A stretch of DNA of 64,000 nucleotides from Hydrangea macrophylla (lineage: Eukaryota; Streptophyta; Magnoliopsida; Cornales; Hydrangeaceae), in the NCBI GenBank assembly GCA_033977485.1, contig CM066994.1, positions 29,214,637 through 29,278,636 of the forward strand, written 5' to 3'. A model generated the notes under the pieces. The model ran no database searches, was not told where the DNA came from, and worked only from the letters and a program-made list of their open reading frames with translations. The translations under genes were made by a program, and so were the position numbers. Shown here one piece after another: positions 1 to 10,491 of the stretch. Position 1 is the first letter of the stretch; each line of letters opens with the position of its first letter.

Positions 1-2
1 AT

Positions 3-1243
3 GATGAAGAGATTGAAAGAGTTTTAGAAAGCCTTGATGTGTTCTACAATGTCACTATCCAAGATGAAACGGACACAAATGTGAAAACACTGAATGACAT
101 GCTACAAAATTTGGAAAATGAGAAGGAGAAGCTATAGGCTTCGAAGTCTTGTTGGATAGATGAAACAACTACCAAGAATGACTCACTCTAGAAAAAACAT
201 TGAAGAAAGATCAAATGAATGTGCAAATTATAAGGAGAAGATAAAAAATCTGAAAAATTCCATACTTGAGTTGAATGCAAAAGAGGGACCACTACAACAA
301 CAGCCCAAAACGCAATTGCATGGATATGGTCATGACCAGGGAGAAGTGACCAAGTTGAAAGCCATAATTTCAAAATTGGAAAATCACATCAAGGAATTAA
401 CAAATGCATATGTTACTACCATTTCAAAGCAATATGAAACTGATAGACAGTGGAGGATAGCCTGAATAGCAAATTCAAAATCCTCAAGGAAGACATATCA
501 AGTAGAGATGTCGATAGAAATCCTCAACTAAACAATCAAAGAACTCCAAGAAACGATTAAATCATATTTGATGGAGATTGAACAGAGAGATGCAATCATA
601 ACCAACTTGGATACAACCATTGAAGAGAAGGTGACTATTATAATTGAACATGTCATACACGAAGTTACACAAGCAGCAGCAATTGCAAAATAGGTGGCAA
701 GGGAAATAGAAGAGGACATGAACAGAGAAAATGCTGAAAGAATGGGACAAAATGAACCAGTAACTGAATAGGAAAAGGAGGTGGTGGCAAGCCAAATGGA
801 AGAGGACATGATACAAAATGAACCAGTAACTGAAAATGAAAATGAGGCTACAGCTAATATAGCTCAGGACAATGAAGACACACAAGAAAGATAGGAAGGG
901 GAGGGTGCACCCAATATTGTTGACAACATTGAAAGTGAAGCTATTGGAGAAGATGAAGAGGACATAACCCAACCATCATATGTTAAGAGGATAAAGGAAA
1001 AAACAAGACAAGTAAAAAGACTACTAGAGTTTGATTATGATGAAGATCAAAGAAAGGCAGCAGAAAAAAGGAAGGACCGACAAGAGAAGGGAAATGAAAT
1101 CCTAGATGTCGATACAATGCCTAAAACAGAACCAAAAAACCAAGATTTAATCCAAGAAAAATAGACAAGTATCCTTTTGGAAAAATGCTAGATCTTGGTG
1201 ATAAGGAACTTCTCAAATTGATGGATAAAAAGGAACTACAAGG
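3..1243 (+). pseudogene. N-terminal part of MULE-borne Ulp1-like gene: acidic coiled-coil region, broken
   Basis: Coding potential runs through this stretch but changes frame several times and meets stops (for example near 139, 462 and 690). The readable pieces are rich in E, K, Q and N with regular leucines, as in a long coiled coil (160-465 is the longest clean piece), followed by an acidic, E/D-rich section at about 790-960 and a basic K/R-rich section at about 980-1090. The last piece (about 1140-1243) ends at a GT donor (ggtatgtc) at 1244. I read this as the poorly conserved N-terminal half of the peptidase gene that continues at 1757-2916. The link is inferred from order, strand and exon-intron layout; no domain here is recognisable by itself. 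The gene may start before base 1. Confidence 0.5.
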
Positions 1244-1756
1244 GTATGTCACTATTTAATATATTCACTATCATGTCTCCATATTACATGTCACTGTTTC
1301 TTGCATTATAATTCTTGCTAGAATATCAATGTCAATATCATTTTGGATTCATACCACTGTCTTAAAAGTAAAATTTTCAACCAATATCACTGACATTATA
1401 AACGAATGTCACTGTGTTCATAAAATTTCTTATTGAATGTTACTGACTTGAAAGAGAATTCATCATCAATTATCACTTTCTTCTTAGTAAAACTGATATT
1501 TTGAATTAATGCCATTAATATAACAGTCTTTTTGAATTAATGTCACTGTCTTAAAAGGCAAATTCATGATTAATGTCATTGACTTATTACTACAATTGAA
1601 TTTTTTGATCAATGTCACTATGTGAATTTAATTTCTTCATCAATCTCACCAATTTAAAAATCACTTAAGGATAATTGTCACTATCTTATTAGTAATATTC
1701 ACATTTTAGATCAACATCAATGACACAATTTTAATTTTCAATGGACTGTATTTCTA
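1244..1756. repeat. Intron filled with degenerate AATGTCACT-type repeats
   Basis: The large intron of the Ulp1-like gene contains many diverged copies of a motif close to AATGTCACTGTC, spaced roughly 50-65 bp and separated by AT-rich sequence ending in variants of ttcatgat/aaatttc. The same motif recurs downstream of the gene at 3080-3370 and near 3605. It looks like an old tandem array inside the transposon, not coding sequence. Confidence 0.6.
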
Positions 1757-2916
1757 GAACAATTGTATGGAGTGGATCAAGTGAAGGAACCTGTGTATCT
1801 ACACTTGAAATGTACTACCTTTATAGTGAAGACGAGTTGACAAATAACGTAAGTAACTCATATGCACACAAGTGATACAAGAAAGCACAGATAAATACTA
1901 TCAAATTTTATACTGCAACTATTATTCACACATACAATCGTACATGAACATAATTTCAACAGATAATTGATGGATATGCTGAGCAACTGTACAATCAACA
2001 AAGGACAGGAATGAACCACGAACAAGGGCAGCACATTGACAATTCCTATTTCTTTAGTAGCACATGCCTTGTAAGTAAAGCAAAAATATTATTATTCACT
2101 GCATGTCACTGTCTACAAATATTTTATTACAACATTTCTGCATATCTATGATATTATAACATTTTACATATTCTAAGTCAATCTTTTGCTATCCTTTTTA
2201 TTGTCCTTACCAACAAAAAAGGCATTGATTAGACAAAAAAAATCAAAATACACGATCACAACTCCTGGACAAATAACTCGGCCAGGATACCATACTATCT
2301 AACAGATACCTTCATTTTCCATTGCATTCATGTGGGAACAAGGCTGGACCTTGCCACTGGACACTTTTTGTCTTGGACAGAAGAGAGAAAGTATGGAGAT
2401 TCTACAATTCCATACATCAAAGAAACAACAGTGATCCATTCCTCCAAGATGCAAAACAATTGGTAATTGTAAAATTTCAATATATTCAAGAACAACATTT
2501 TCATTTAAATCTTACAAAAATAATTAAGATTTCTCTCTTTTTTTATTAAATACAGAAAGGGTACTTTGACAAGCACTTGAGACAAAGGAGAAAGCTAGGA
2601 GAAACATCATTGAAGTTGGATAATGCAAGAATACAAATCATCAGTGATAGCCCACAACAAGCATTGGGAAGGTAACAAATACTCATATACCTTTTAACAA
2701 CAAAAACTTTTCTTAAAAAACATGCAAATATATAGCTTTTTACAATAATGCAGTGTCGACTGTGGAGTTATTGTATGCTACCTCATGAAACAATTAAGCA
2801 AGGGAGAAGCTTATGACAGTAACATGGACTGATCAGGAGCAAGGCAGTTCTGAAAGGAGTTAATTCACTCATTCCTATACGACAGACATTCAAGACGGAG
2901 GAGGAGTGCAATTTAA
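1757..2916 (+). pseudogene. Ulp1/C48-type cysteine peptidase exons of a MULE, broken
   Basis: Five exon-like blocks with GT-AG borders: 1757-1848, 1973-2070, about 2270-2462, 2556-2671 and 2754-2916. Together they give the C48 (Ulp1/SENP) peptidase core in the right order: the catalytic His in CHWTLFVLD, the next strand with FYNSI at the usual Asp position (Asn here), the oxyanion Gln region SPQQ, and the nucleophile Cys in VDCGVIVCYLM. The tail reads on to a stop at 2914-2916 but contains in-frame stops (about 2830 and 2852), so the gene is dead. Ulp1 family enzymes cleave SUMO from proteins. In plants, such domains are also carried by KI/Kaonashi-type MULEs, next to a mudrA-like transposase. 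That transposase is present here on the opposite strand, so I assign both genes to one element. Confidence 0.75.
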
Positions 2917-3470
2917 GTCTGTCCTTTACAAGTTAGGGAGATTTTGAACAATATTTCATACTTTTGGCTAATTACCTAGAAGTTTTATAGTCTGTAATAC
3001 AAACAGTATCACATGATCGTGTTGTAGTTAGCAAAATCTCATGGTATATAATTCAAACAATGTCAAGTGGCCATAACGTAACCACTACACATTTTGCATC
3101 AATGTCACTGAAAAAAGTTGTTCTTTTGAATGAATGTCACTATGTTTAAAAATGCATTCATGATCAATGTCAATGTGTTTTATGGAATTTCCTCACCAAT
3201 GATAGTCTAAAAAATGCATTCATGATGAATGTCACTGCTTTTTATGAAATTTCCTCACCAATGCCACTGTCTTTAAAATGCATTCATGATGAATTTCACT
3301 ATGTTTATAGAATCTCTAACCAATGTCACTTTCATGATCAATGTCACTGTATTATTATTAAAATTGACATTTTCAATCATCGATAAAATTGCCATTTTCC
3401 CTGCAAGGCACTGTCTTTTCAAACGTTTTGAACTTCTGATATATAACTACTCCGACCTCTCAACCAAAAT
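2917..3470. repeat. 3' flank of Ulp1-like gene with about 63-bp tandem repeats
   Basis: After the stop codon the sequence is AT-rich. From about 3080 it contains an imperfect tandem repeat whose landmark aatgcattcatgat falls at 3151, 3213 and 3277, so the unit is 62-64 bp. Each unit also contains AATGTCACT, the motif of the intron array upstream. No gene is seen here. Confidence 0.65.
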
Positions 3471-3835
3471 AACACCAAATCATAATTATCACACTTACAA
3501 CATAAAATCATATATTGCCAAAAAAAAACATTTCAATTCTTCTGGGGCGCTGCCCCCAAACCCCCGTTAAGACCTTGAGCAAAAAACATTCCCACATACT
3601 CAATTCATGATGAATGTCACTACATTATTATTAAAATTGCCATCTTAGATCAATGTCAATAACAATTGTAATTTTTTTCTACTAGTATAACCATAATTTT
3701 GAAACAGTAACATAATTAACACACTTATAACACCCATTAATATATGGCCAAAACAATAAATAAAATAAAATAAAAATCAATTCTTCGAGGGCGCTGCCCT
3801 CAAACCCCTGATAGGACCCCTAACCGCAAACATTT
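3470..3835. repeat. Two-copy repeat with GGGCGCTGCCC stem-loops between the convergent MULE genes
   Basis: Two diverged copies (about 3470-3575 and 3720-3812) share a run of similar AT-rich sequence ending in a GC-rich hairpin, GGGGCGCTGCCCC in the first and GAGGGCGCTGCCCTC in the second, each followed by AAACCCC. The block lies between the ends of the two convergent genes, where 3' ends and poly(A) signals would be expected. Function unknown. Confidence 0.6.
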
Positions 3836-4109
3836 CAATGCTTCAAAGGAAATGCACAGTCTAACAATCTCACTTTGTCAACCACATTCCAATATGGTTT
3901 AAAACTTAACTATTACCAAAAAAAATTAGATAAATAAATATAACATACAAAACTATCTCACAATTTCTTTGATTGATAAATCAATTAACAATCTGTTTTA
4001 TTAGAATATCAATTCAAACAGTATCATGTAATAGCTACTTATTTGCAAATGTAACTGCCTCACAAACCAAACAGTATCATGTCATAACTGGTCCTTTGCA
4101 AGTTCGCCT
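3836..4109. other. Non-coding spacer 3' of the transposase gene
   Basis: AT-rich sequence without coding potential. A short phrase around aacagtatcatgt occurs twice (about 4016 and 4071) and again near 61999, suggesting a shared transposon repeat. Confidence 0.4.
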
Positions 4110-4608
4110 ATTGTGAACACCACAAACACCACATCGGCTGCATTTTAAACTGCTCTTGAACTAGTTCTCAATTCTGAATGAAAACCTATGCTTTTTTGGC
4201 CTCCCAAGTTGTCTCCTAACAATAAGTGGCTTAATTTCACTACCCTCACTACTAAATCTCAGCTTCCAAATAGTAGCAATAGGGAAAATTATCTCAGCAT
4301 AAGAATCTCTAAAAGTAGTAACATGGAAATAAACTTCAACAAAAAGATTTATATCCTTACCACTCTTCTGAATAGCAGCAACTACATGGCTACAAGGAAA
4401 CCCTTTTAATTACCATTCATAGAAAGAACAACATCTCCTAACAAGATCAACCAATATAGAAGGGTGTGAAAGAACCTCATAAACAGATTCACTGTACTCA
4501 CTAACAATCCAAGATCTACACTCACTCAATGGAATAAGTAAAATCTTATCAAACTTGGGGCATATGACTCCCTTCCACTGATTTGATTCTCTCATCCTAT
4601 TTAACATA
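4110..4608 (-). pseudogene. mudrA-type MULE transposase, C-terminal part (SWIM finger and zinc knuckle)
   Basis: Read on the minus strand from 4608 down, this resumes the transposase broken off at about 11967. It starts with the conserved segment around QWKGVICPK, then continues to a SWIM zinc finger (Cys-rich SFYEW, then GFPCSHVVAA, with one in-frame TAA just between), the basic RRQLGRPKKHR segment, another stop, and a CCHC-like knuckle (CSRCGVCGVHNRRTC). These are the usual C-terminal parts of plant MuDR/MULE transposases. At least two in-frame stops make it non-functional. The Copia element at 4615 to about 11960 separates it from the rest of the gene. Confidence 0.85.
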
Positions 4609-4614
4609 ACACCC

Positions 4615-5309
4615 TGTTGGGTTTGTGCCCTCAGCTTTACATTTTATTATGTATGTTTCTTTCATGAGATGATTGTTTATCCTTAAACATCACAGTAAGT
4701 AACTCTTGTATGTATGAGATGCATACAAGTGAGATACGACTTAGTATTCTTTGATACTTAGAGTTTATCACAGTTGATAATGCGACTGGATATCTCATCA
4801 AGTTTACACTATAGCATAATTAACTACCATTGGATAGAGTACTAAATCTCAATCACTAGAGTTTAGCTCTTAGTTAATATGCTAGTGCTTACAATGCATT
4901 GACGGACCTGAGCTTTCCTATTGATGCTTAAGGCTGTCAACAGTCGATAGGAACTTATAACTTGTATAAGGTACGTGTTCTCAATCTTGAAATGATTATG
5001 AACACAGACTGTGGATATGGCTACTTTGACTTACCAATTAGTGAGGTCTTAAAGATCAACACCTGGGTATCTTGGGTATGTCATGATTACAGAGTTGTGA
5101 ACATATATTATCAAGATAGAATCTGCCCTCTGTTAAAGAGTAAGCATTTCCTTGAGAATGTCACCAAGTTGATTACTGAGAACTGCAGTCTTGTTAATAA
5201 GTAGTTATCAACATGTTTGGTAATCATAAGGGTGAATGGAATTTAAGGAATACAAGAAGTAATCATGATTCAGGTTAATAGTAGTAGTTATCCGACTACC
5301 TAAATATGA
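4615..5309 (+). repeat. Left LTR of the Copia element, shortened
   Basis: It aligns with 10492-11232 almost to the end, except for an internal loss of about 55 bp near 4634 (the right copy has extra bases around 10513-10570, between short TCA matches). After about 5309 the two LTRs no longer match. The right LTR goes on for another 0.7 kb with a TATA box, so the left copy seems to have lost its promoter-proximal half or had it replaced. Confidence 0.8.
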
Positions 5310-6573
5310 TCAATCGAACCTTTGTCGATCAATCAAAGTGTGACAGAGAACTGAGATGCTGTTTTAAGTTCTAATCCAGTACATAAAGAGTTTATGTACT
5401 GCGTGAATCAATTAGGGGTTCCAATAGTTACATATATTTATTAGATATGCATGGTTGTGTGTACGACTAACCCTTTTGCAGCAAGATTAGTCCACTATCT
5501 CCCATGGCACCAAGTCCTTTAAATTATGTGTTTAAATGTTTGAGATTGGTGTGTATGTTGTATGTATTTGGTTTAGTTTTAAGGCATTCGTAAAGGGCGC
5601 TGCGACTTCAATCCTACGAATAGGAAAGTCGCACCGGTTTTCCTAGCCTTTTATTTTATTGTTGTTTTTTTTATTTGTAGATAAATTGTAAGCTTCAAAA
5701 GAAGCATAGGACCAATATAGTAGAATTCAAAAATCCATGAAGAAGGAGGAGCAAGCCGTTGTCCATGAAGATGGAGCTGGAGGCGATCAAACTAAGAATG
5801 AGGTTCTATGGAGATAGAGCCATAGGAGATAGAGGCACATGAATGCTTTGATTTCGATTTTAGTTTTTTGTTTTATGGGCTTGGTTTGTGATTGGCATTT
5901 AATTATATTGTCACTACTTGTATGCACTAAAACAAGTTTTCTAAATCAAAATTCAAAAACCATTTTCAATGCATTAGTAAACATTGGATGTTTATGGGTA
6001 ATGTGTAGAAACAATTTTTTCAAAAGCAAAATCCTTAATTATTAAAACTAGTGGGAGAGGGTCTTATTAATAACACCCACGATCTTCTATTAACGGTTCA
6101 TTGTAAGATGAGTAGTGCATTCTATGTCACCTTGCCAGGGGTGATCATTCCATACGGAGGGTACACTGCTCATTGGTTACTAGATGTGAACTTCCTATGG
6201 ATAGGATCAATCACACGTGTTAGAGGGTGACCACCACACAGAGGCACTACTTGAGGCAGTTATGATTGGATCCTAGTTAATGGTACACTCTAGCTAAGCT
6301 ATGCATAAGGGATCCCACATGGGACATTATTCAGAAACTTAGAGAGCAAAAAAGTTTGGGAGTCATAACTTGTTTTGCAAGAGTTGTATAGCGGATAAGT
6401 CATGATTAATCGAAAGATCGAGTGTTGACCACCACACGGAGGCTTTGTTCTTTCATTTCGATATTCTGGTGACTTTGTTTTTAAATTAGAGTCTTAAAGA
6501 TTCTTTTATTTCAAATTGTCAAATTATGATATCTATATTTATTTTATTTTTTGATTTTTTTAAGTAAATCATC
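5310..6573 (+). other. Copia 5' leader region, no gene
   Basis: No coding similarity. A short GC-rich phrase aagggcgctgcg occurs at 5595. Part of 6050-6470 resembles an untranslated leader, with two copies of a phrase around gaccaccacac (6229 and 6428). It ends at the gag start near 6574. Confidence 0.4.
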
Positions 6574-7464
6574 ATGCCTGGATCTGTATTTAGTCCTCTT
6601 GCCATAATACTTACGGAGGATCACATATATTTCCTCACCACCCCATGCCCTGAAGAACCTACTGTAAATGCTTCGGCTGCTACTAGACGCGAGTTCGACA
6701 AGTAGAAGAAGTCGAATGGGATGGCTCATTGTTACATATTACCCTCTATGGCTAATGTGTTGCAACACCAATACCAGTCGAATGATTCTGCTAGTGCCAT
6801 TATCAAATCCCTAAAAGAGATGTTTGGGGATCATGGCAGACCTACCAGACAGGTTGCCATGTAGAAGATAATGTGTGCTAAGATATCAGAAGGTACTCCA
6901 GACAAAGAACATGTTTTAAAAATGATTGGTTATTTAAACAAACTGGAGACCTTAGGAGCCAACATCAATGCACAGACCCAAGTTGATATGATCCTCAATT
7001 CGCTGTCGCCGTCATTCACTCAATTTAAACTTAATTATAATATGAATTTTTCAATGAGTGAATTCTTGAGTTCTTTACTGGAAACGGAAGTGGTGACCAA
7101 ACCTGGGGGCAACGTTCTGAACGTTAAGAAAAGCTCTTCCTCTTCCCAATCTGTGCCGAAAGGTAAGAAAGAGAAGAAGAAGGCTGGCACTGGTGGTCCA
7201 AGTGTTGGACCGGTCCCTGAAATTGCAAAATCTAAGGGAAAAGGTAAGGTTAAAGTGAAGGTGGGTGGCCAAGGCAAAGGAAAATGTTTCCAATGTGATG
7301 AGAAGGGCCACTGGAAGAGAATGTCTAGAATTCTTAGCTACAAGAGTTCAAGGTATGATTATTTCACATGTGATTGAAGTAAATTTTATAACGGATACTT
7401 CAAACACTTGGTGCACTGATCCTGGTGCGACTAACAATATTTGTAATTCATTGCAAGGGTTCTG
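6574..7464 (+). pseudogene. Copia gag and start of protease, broken
   Basis: Starts with an ATG at 6574 and runs through the gag (UBN2-type) domain, with stops at about 6703 and 6862. The clean part (6871-7370) contains the conserved hydrophobic helices around ILNSLSPSFTQFKLNY, a lysine-rich linker, and a zinc knuckle beginning CFQCDEKGHWKR; the frame shifts just where the last Cys is expected. In the new frame protease begins with WCTDPGATNN, where the catalytic DSGA is changed to DPGA. A stop follows at about 7464. Gag forms the particle; this copy cannot. Confidence 0.85.
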
Positions 7465-8480
7465 ATCAACCAGGAGGTATAGTGATGGAGAGATTGTACT
7501 TATTCTAGGTTCTAGTGCAACCATATCTGCGGTTGATATAGGAGTAGTAGCTTTAGAATTTTTAGACAATAAAGTTTTGATTTTATCAGATGTACTTTAC
7601 GTCCCTTCAATGAGATGTAATTTAATCTCAGTTTCAAATTTATCGAAGGCTATTCTTTTCATTTCGGAACTGAAGTTGTGATCAAAAGAAATGGTTCTTT
7701 TATGTGTTCAGGTGTTAAATCAAATGGATTATATGTGATTACTCCTAATATTTCTAAAGACTCTTGCATGGAACTTAATAACTCAGTGGTAACTGTACCA
7801 TCTAAAAGAAAGGAACCTTCTACTATTCCAACAAGGCTTTGGCATATGAGGCTTGGCCATATCAATCTAAATAGGATTGGAAGACTAGTCAAAGAAGAGA
7901 TCTTAGGTGATTTGGTTATCAAACCAATGGAAGTCTGCGAGTCTTGTTTGGAGGGTAAGATGACTAAAAGGCCCTTTCTCTCAAAGGGCAATAGGACCAA
8001 TGCATTGTTGGAATTAGTTCATACTGATGTGTGTGGACCAATAAATATTAGAGCAAGGGGTGGTTATGAGTATTTTATAACATTTATTGATGACCACTCT
8101 AGGTATGGATATGTGTACCTAATGCAGCACAAGTCTAAAGCCATTGAAAAGTTTAAAGAGTTTAGGGCTGAAGTGGAGAAGCAATTTGGCACACATATTA
8201 AGACCATTTGATCTGATCGAGGTGGCGAGTACCTCTCTAATGAGTTTATTGATCACCTTGTATAGAATGGAATTCTGTCATAGTTGACTGCACCTAGTAC
8301 ACCTCAGCAGAATGGTGTAACAAAGAGAAGGAACCGGACTCTTTTAGACATGAATAGGTCGATGATGAGTTATTCGGAGTTGCCATTATTCCTTTGGGGT
8401 TATGCTTTGGAAACTGCTGCGTACATACAAAATCTGGTACCAATCAAATCTGTTCCCAGGACACCACGGGAGATGTGAAT
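7465..8480 (+). pseudogene. Copia protease remnant and integrase, broken
   Basis: The integrase HHCC zinc site is visible (WHMRLGHINL and CESCLEGK), followed by the catalytic core: first Asp in HTDVCGP (about 8020), second Asp in SDRGGEY (about 8215, directly after an in-frame TGA), and the third acidic position, where the usual NGV-E-RRNRT reads [10 protein letters not shown], so the catalytic Glu appears lost. Stops also occur at about 8263, 8281 and 8476. The frame upstream (7465-7680) codes for the protease-integrase linker, with a shift near 7655. Confidence 0.85.
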
Positions 8481-10476
8481 TGGACACAAGCCTTCTTTGC
8501 AACATCTCCAAATATGGGGGTGTCCGACACATGTGCTGAAAGGAAATATGAGCAAGTTGGATTCTAGTTCGGAGCTATGTTACTTTGTAGGGTATCCATA
8601 AGGTACTTATGGATTGTATTTTTATGATTTAAGAGAACAAAAAGTGTTTGTTAGCACAAATTCTCTTTTCTTGGAGGATGATTATATCATGAACCATAAA
8701 CCTAAGGGAAGGATAGATCTTAAAGAGATAGAAGGAGAGCCCTCAGTCCTACCCGTAGTTGATAACAATGTAAGACAAGAAAATACCACTTCTTCACCCA
8801 TTTTTGCACCGGTACCTCATCGTAGTGGGAGGATGGTTAGCCAACCTGATAGATACATGTTCTTAGGAGATGTTTTTGAAGCAGTCTCCATAGAATCTAA
8901 AATCCTACCACACACGAAGAGGCAATGACTGATGTAGACTCAGCTCATTAGATTAACGCTATGAAGGTTGAATTGGAATCTATGGATTCTAATCAAGTCT
9001 AGGATCTTGTGGAACTTCCTGCCAATATTAAACTCATTGTTGTAAGTGGGTCTATAAGAGGAAAAGAGGATCTGATGAAAAGGTTGAGACCTTTAAGGCA
9101 AGGCTTGTAGTGAAAGGTTATACTCAGAGGAAGGGCATTGACTATGAGGAAACCTTCTCGCCGGTAGCCATGCTCAAGTCCATCAGAATACTCTTATCCA
9201 TTGCTACGTGCCTAGATTTTGAGATCTGGCAGATGGACATCAAGACTACATTCTTGAATGGTGATCTTGAGGAGGACATCTATATGCAGCAAGTAGAAGG
9301 TTTCATAGCTGGTGAGAAAGGTAACTTGGTATTCAAGTTGCAAAAGTCCATTTATGGGCTTACGCAGGCATCTTGGAGTTGGAACATTCATTTTGACCAA
9401 GATGTCAAGTCGTTTGGTTTCATATAGAATCTGGATGAACCTTGTGTATACAAGAAGTGTGAAGGAAAAGTGTTGGATTTTCTCATTCTCTATGTTGATG
9501 ACATTTTACTTATTAGGAATGATGTAGCGGCGTTGTCAATGGTTAAGATTTGGCTAGCTAGTACTTTCGTTATGAAGGATCTAGAAGAGGCGAGCTATAT
9601 TCTTAGGATAAAGCTCTTTCGGGATCGTAAGCGAAAGATAATGGGATTATCTCAAGCTGGGTATATCGATAAGGTGCTAACTAGGTTTTCAGTGGATAAT
9701 TCAAAGAAAGGTTTTATACCTTTCAGGTATAGTTTAGCGTTCTCCAAGGACCAGTGTCCAAAGTCACAGGACGAGAGGAATCGCATGGCAGGAGTTCCCT
9801 ATGCTTCGGTAGTGGAAAGTCTCATGTATCCGATGCTATGCACTAGACCAGATATCTACTTTACCGTTAGCATGGTTAGTAGATATCAATCGAATCCAGG
9901 TCCAGAGCACTGGACAGCCGTTAAGCACATTCTTAAGTACTTGAGAAGGACTAAAGATTACATGCTTATGTACGGTGGTGATGAGTTAATTCTAGTGGGA
10001 CACATTGACTTGGACTTTATATCAGATACAGATTCGAGGAAGTCGACATCCAGACATATCTTTACCTTGGGAGGTGGTGCTATTAGTTGGAGGAGCATTA
10101 AGCAAAAATGCATTACAGACTCAACTACAGAACCTGAGTATATGGCTACTTGTGAAGCCACAAAGGAAGCTGTTTGGCTCAAGAAGTTCCTCATGGAACT
10201 CGGGGTGGTACCAACATCGCAGTCACCTATCATGCTATATTGCAAGAATAGTGGGGTAGTGGCTCAGTCTAAGGAGCCATGGAACCACGGAAAGGGAATT
10301 ATGTAGAGCGAAAATATCATCTAATCTGAGATATAGTTCAACGTGGAGATGTGACTATCAGCAAGATTGCTACATCTGACAATCTTGCGGATCCGTTTAC
10401 AAAGGCCTAGCCACAAAAGGTCTTTGATCGTCTTCTAGATAGTTTAGGTCTCAGATGTAGTCCTGAATGGTTATGA
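8481..10476 (+). pseudogene. Copia reverse transcriptase and RNase H, broken
   Basis: After a linker (8614-8928), the RT region begins near 9050 and includes YTQRKGIDYEETFSPV, the first catalytic Asp region in QMDIKTTFLNG, and an intact YVDDILLI box at about 9488. RNase H follows to about 10310, with the conserved CTRPDI, SRYQSNPG, LKYLRRTKDYML and SWRSIKQ segments. The last part runs through several stops to the terminal TGA at 10474-10476, 15 bp before the right LTR. Stops at about 9110, 9427 and 10306 and a frame change near 8930 inactivate it. This is the best preserved part of the element. Confidence 0.9.
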
Positions 10477-10477
10477 G

Positions 10478-10491
10478 TGCAAGTGGGAGTT
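10478..10491 (+). other. Polypurine tract of the Copia element
   Basis: The purine-rich gcaagtgggagt lies directly before the TGTTGGG start of the right LTR, where the plus-strand primer is expected. Confidence 0.7.

Noticed and set aside
4188..4409. 73-codon plus-strand frame
   Set aside because: It is antisense to the SWIM and zinc-knuckle part of the mudrA transposase, which has clear motifs.
7035..7311. Minus-strand frames opposite Copia gag
   Set aside because: They are shadows of the lysine-rich gag linker on the plus strand.
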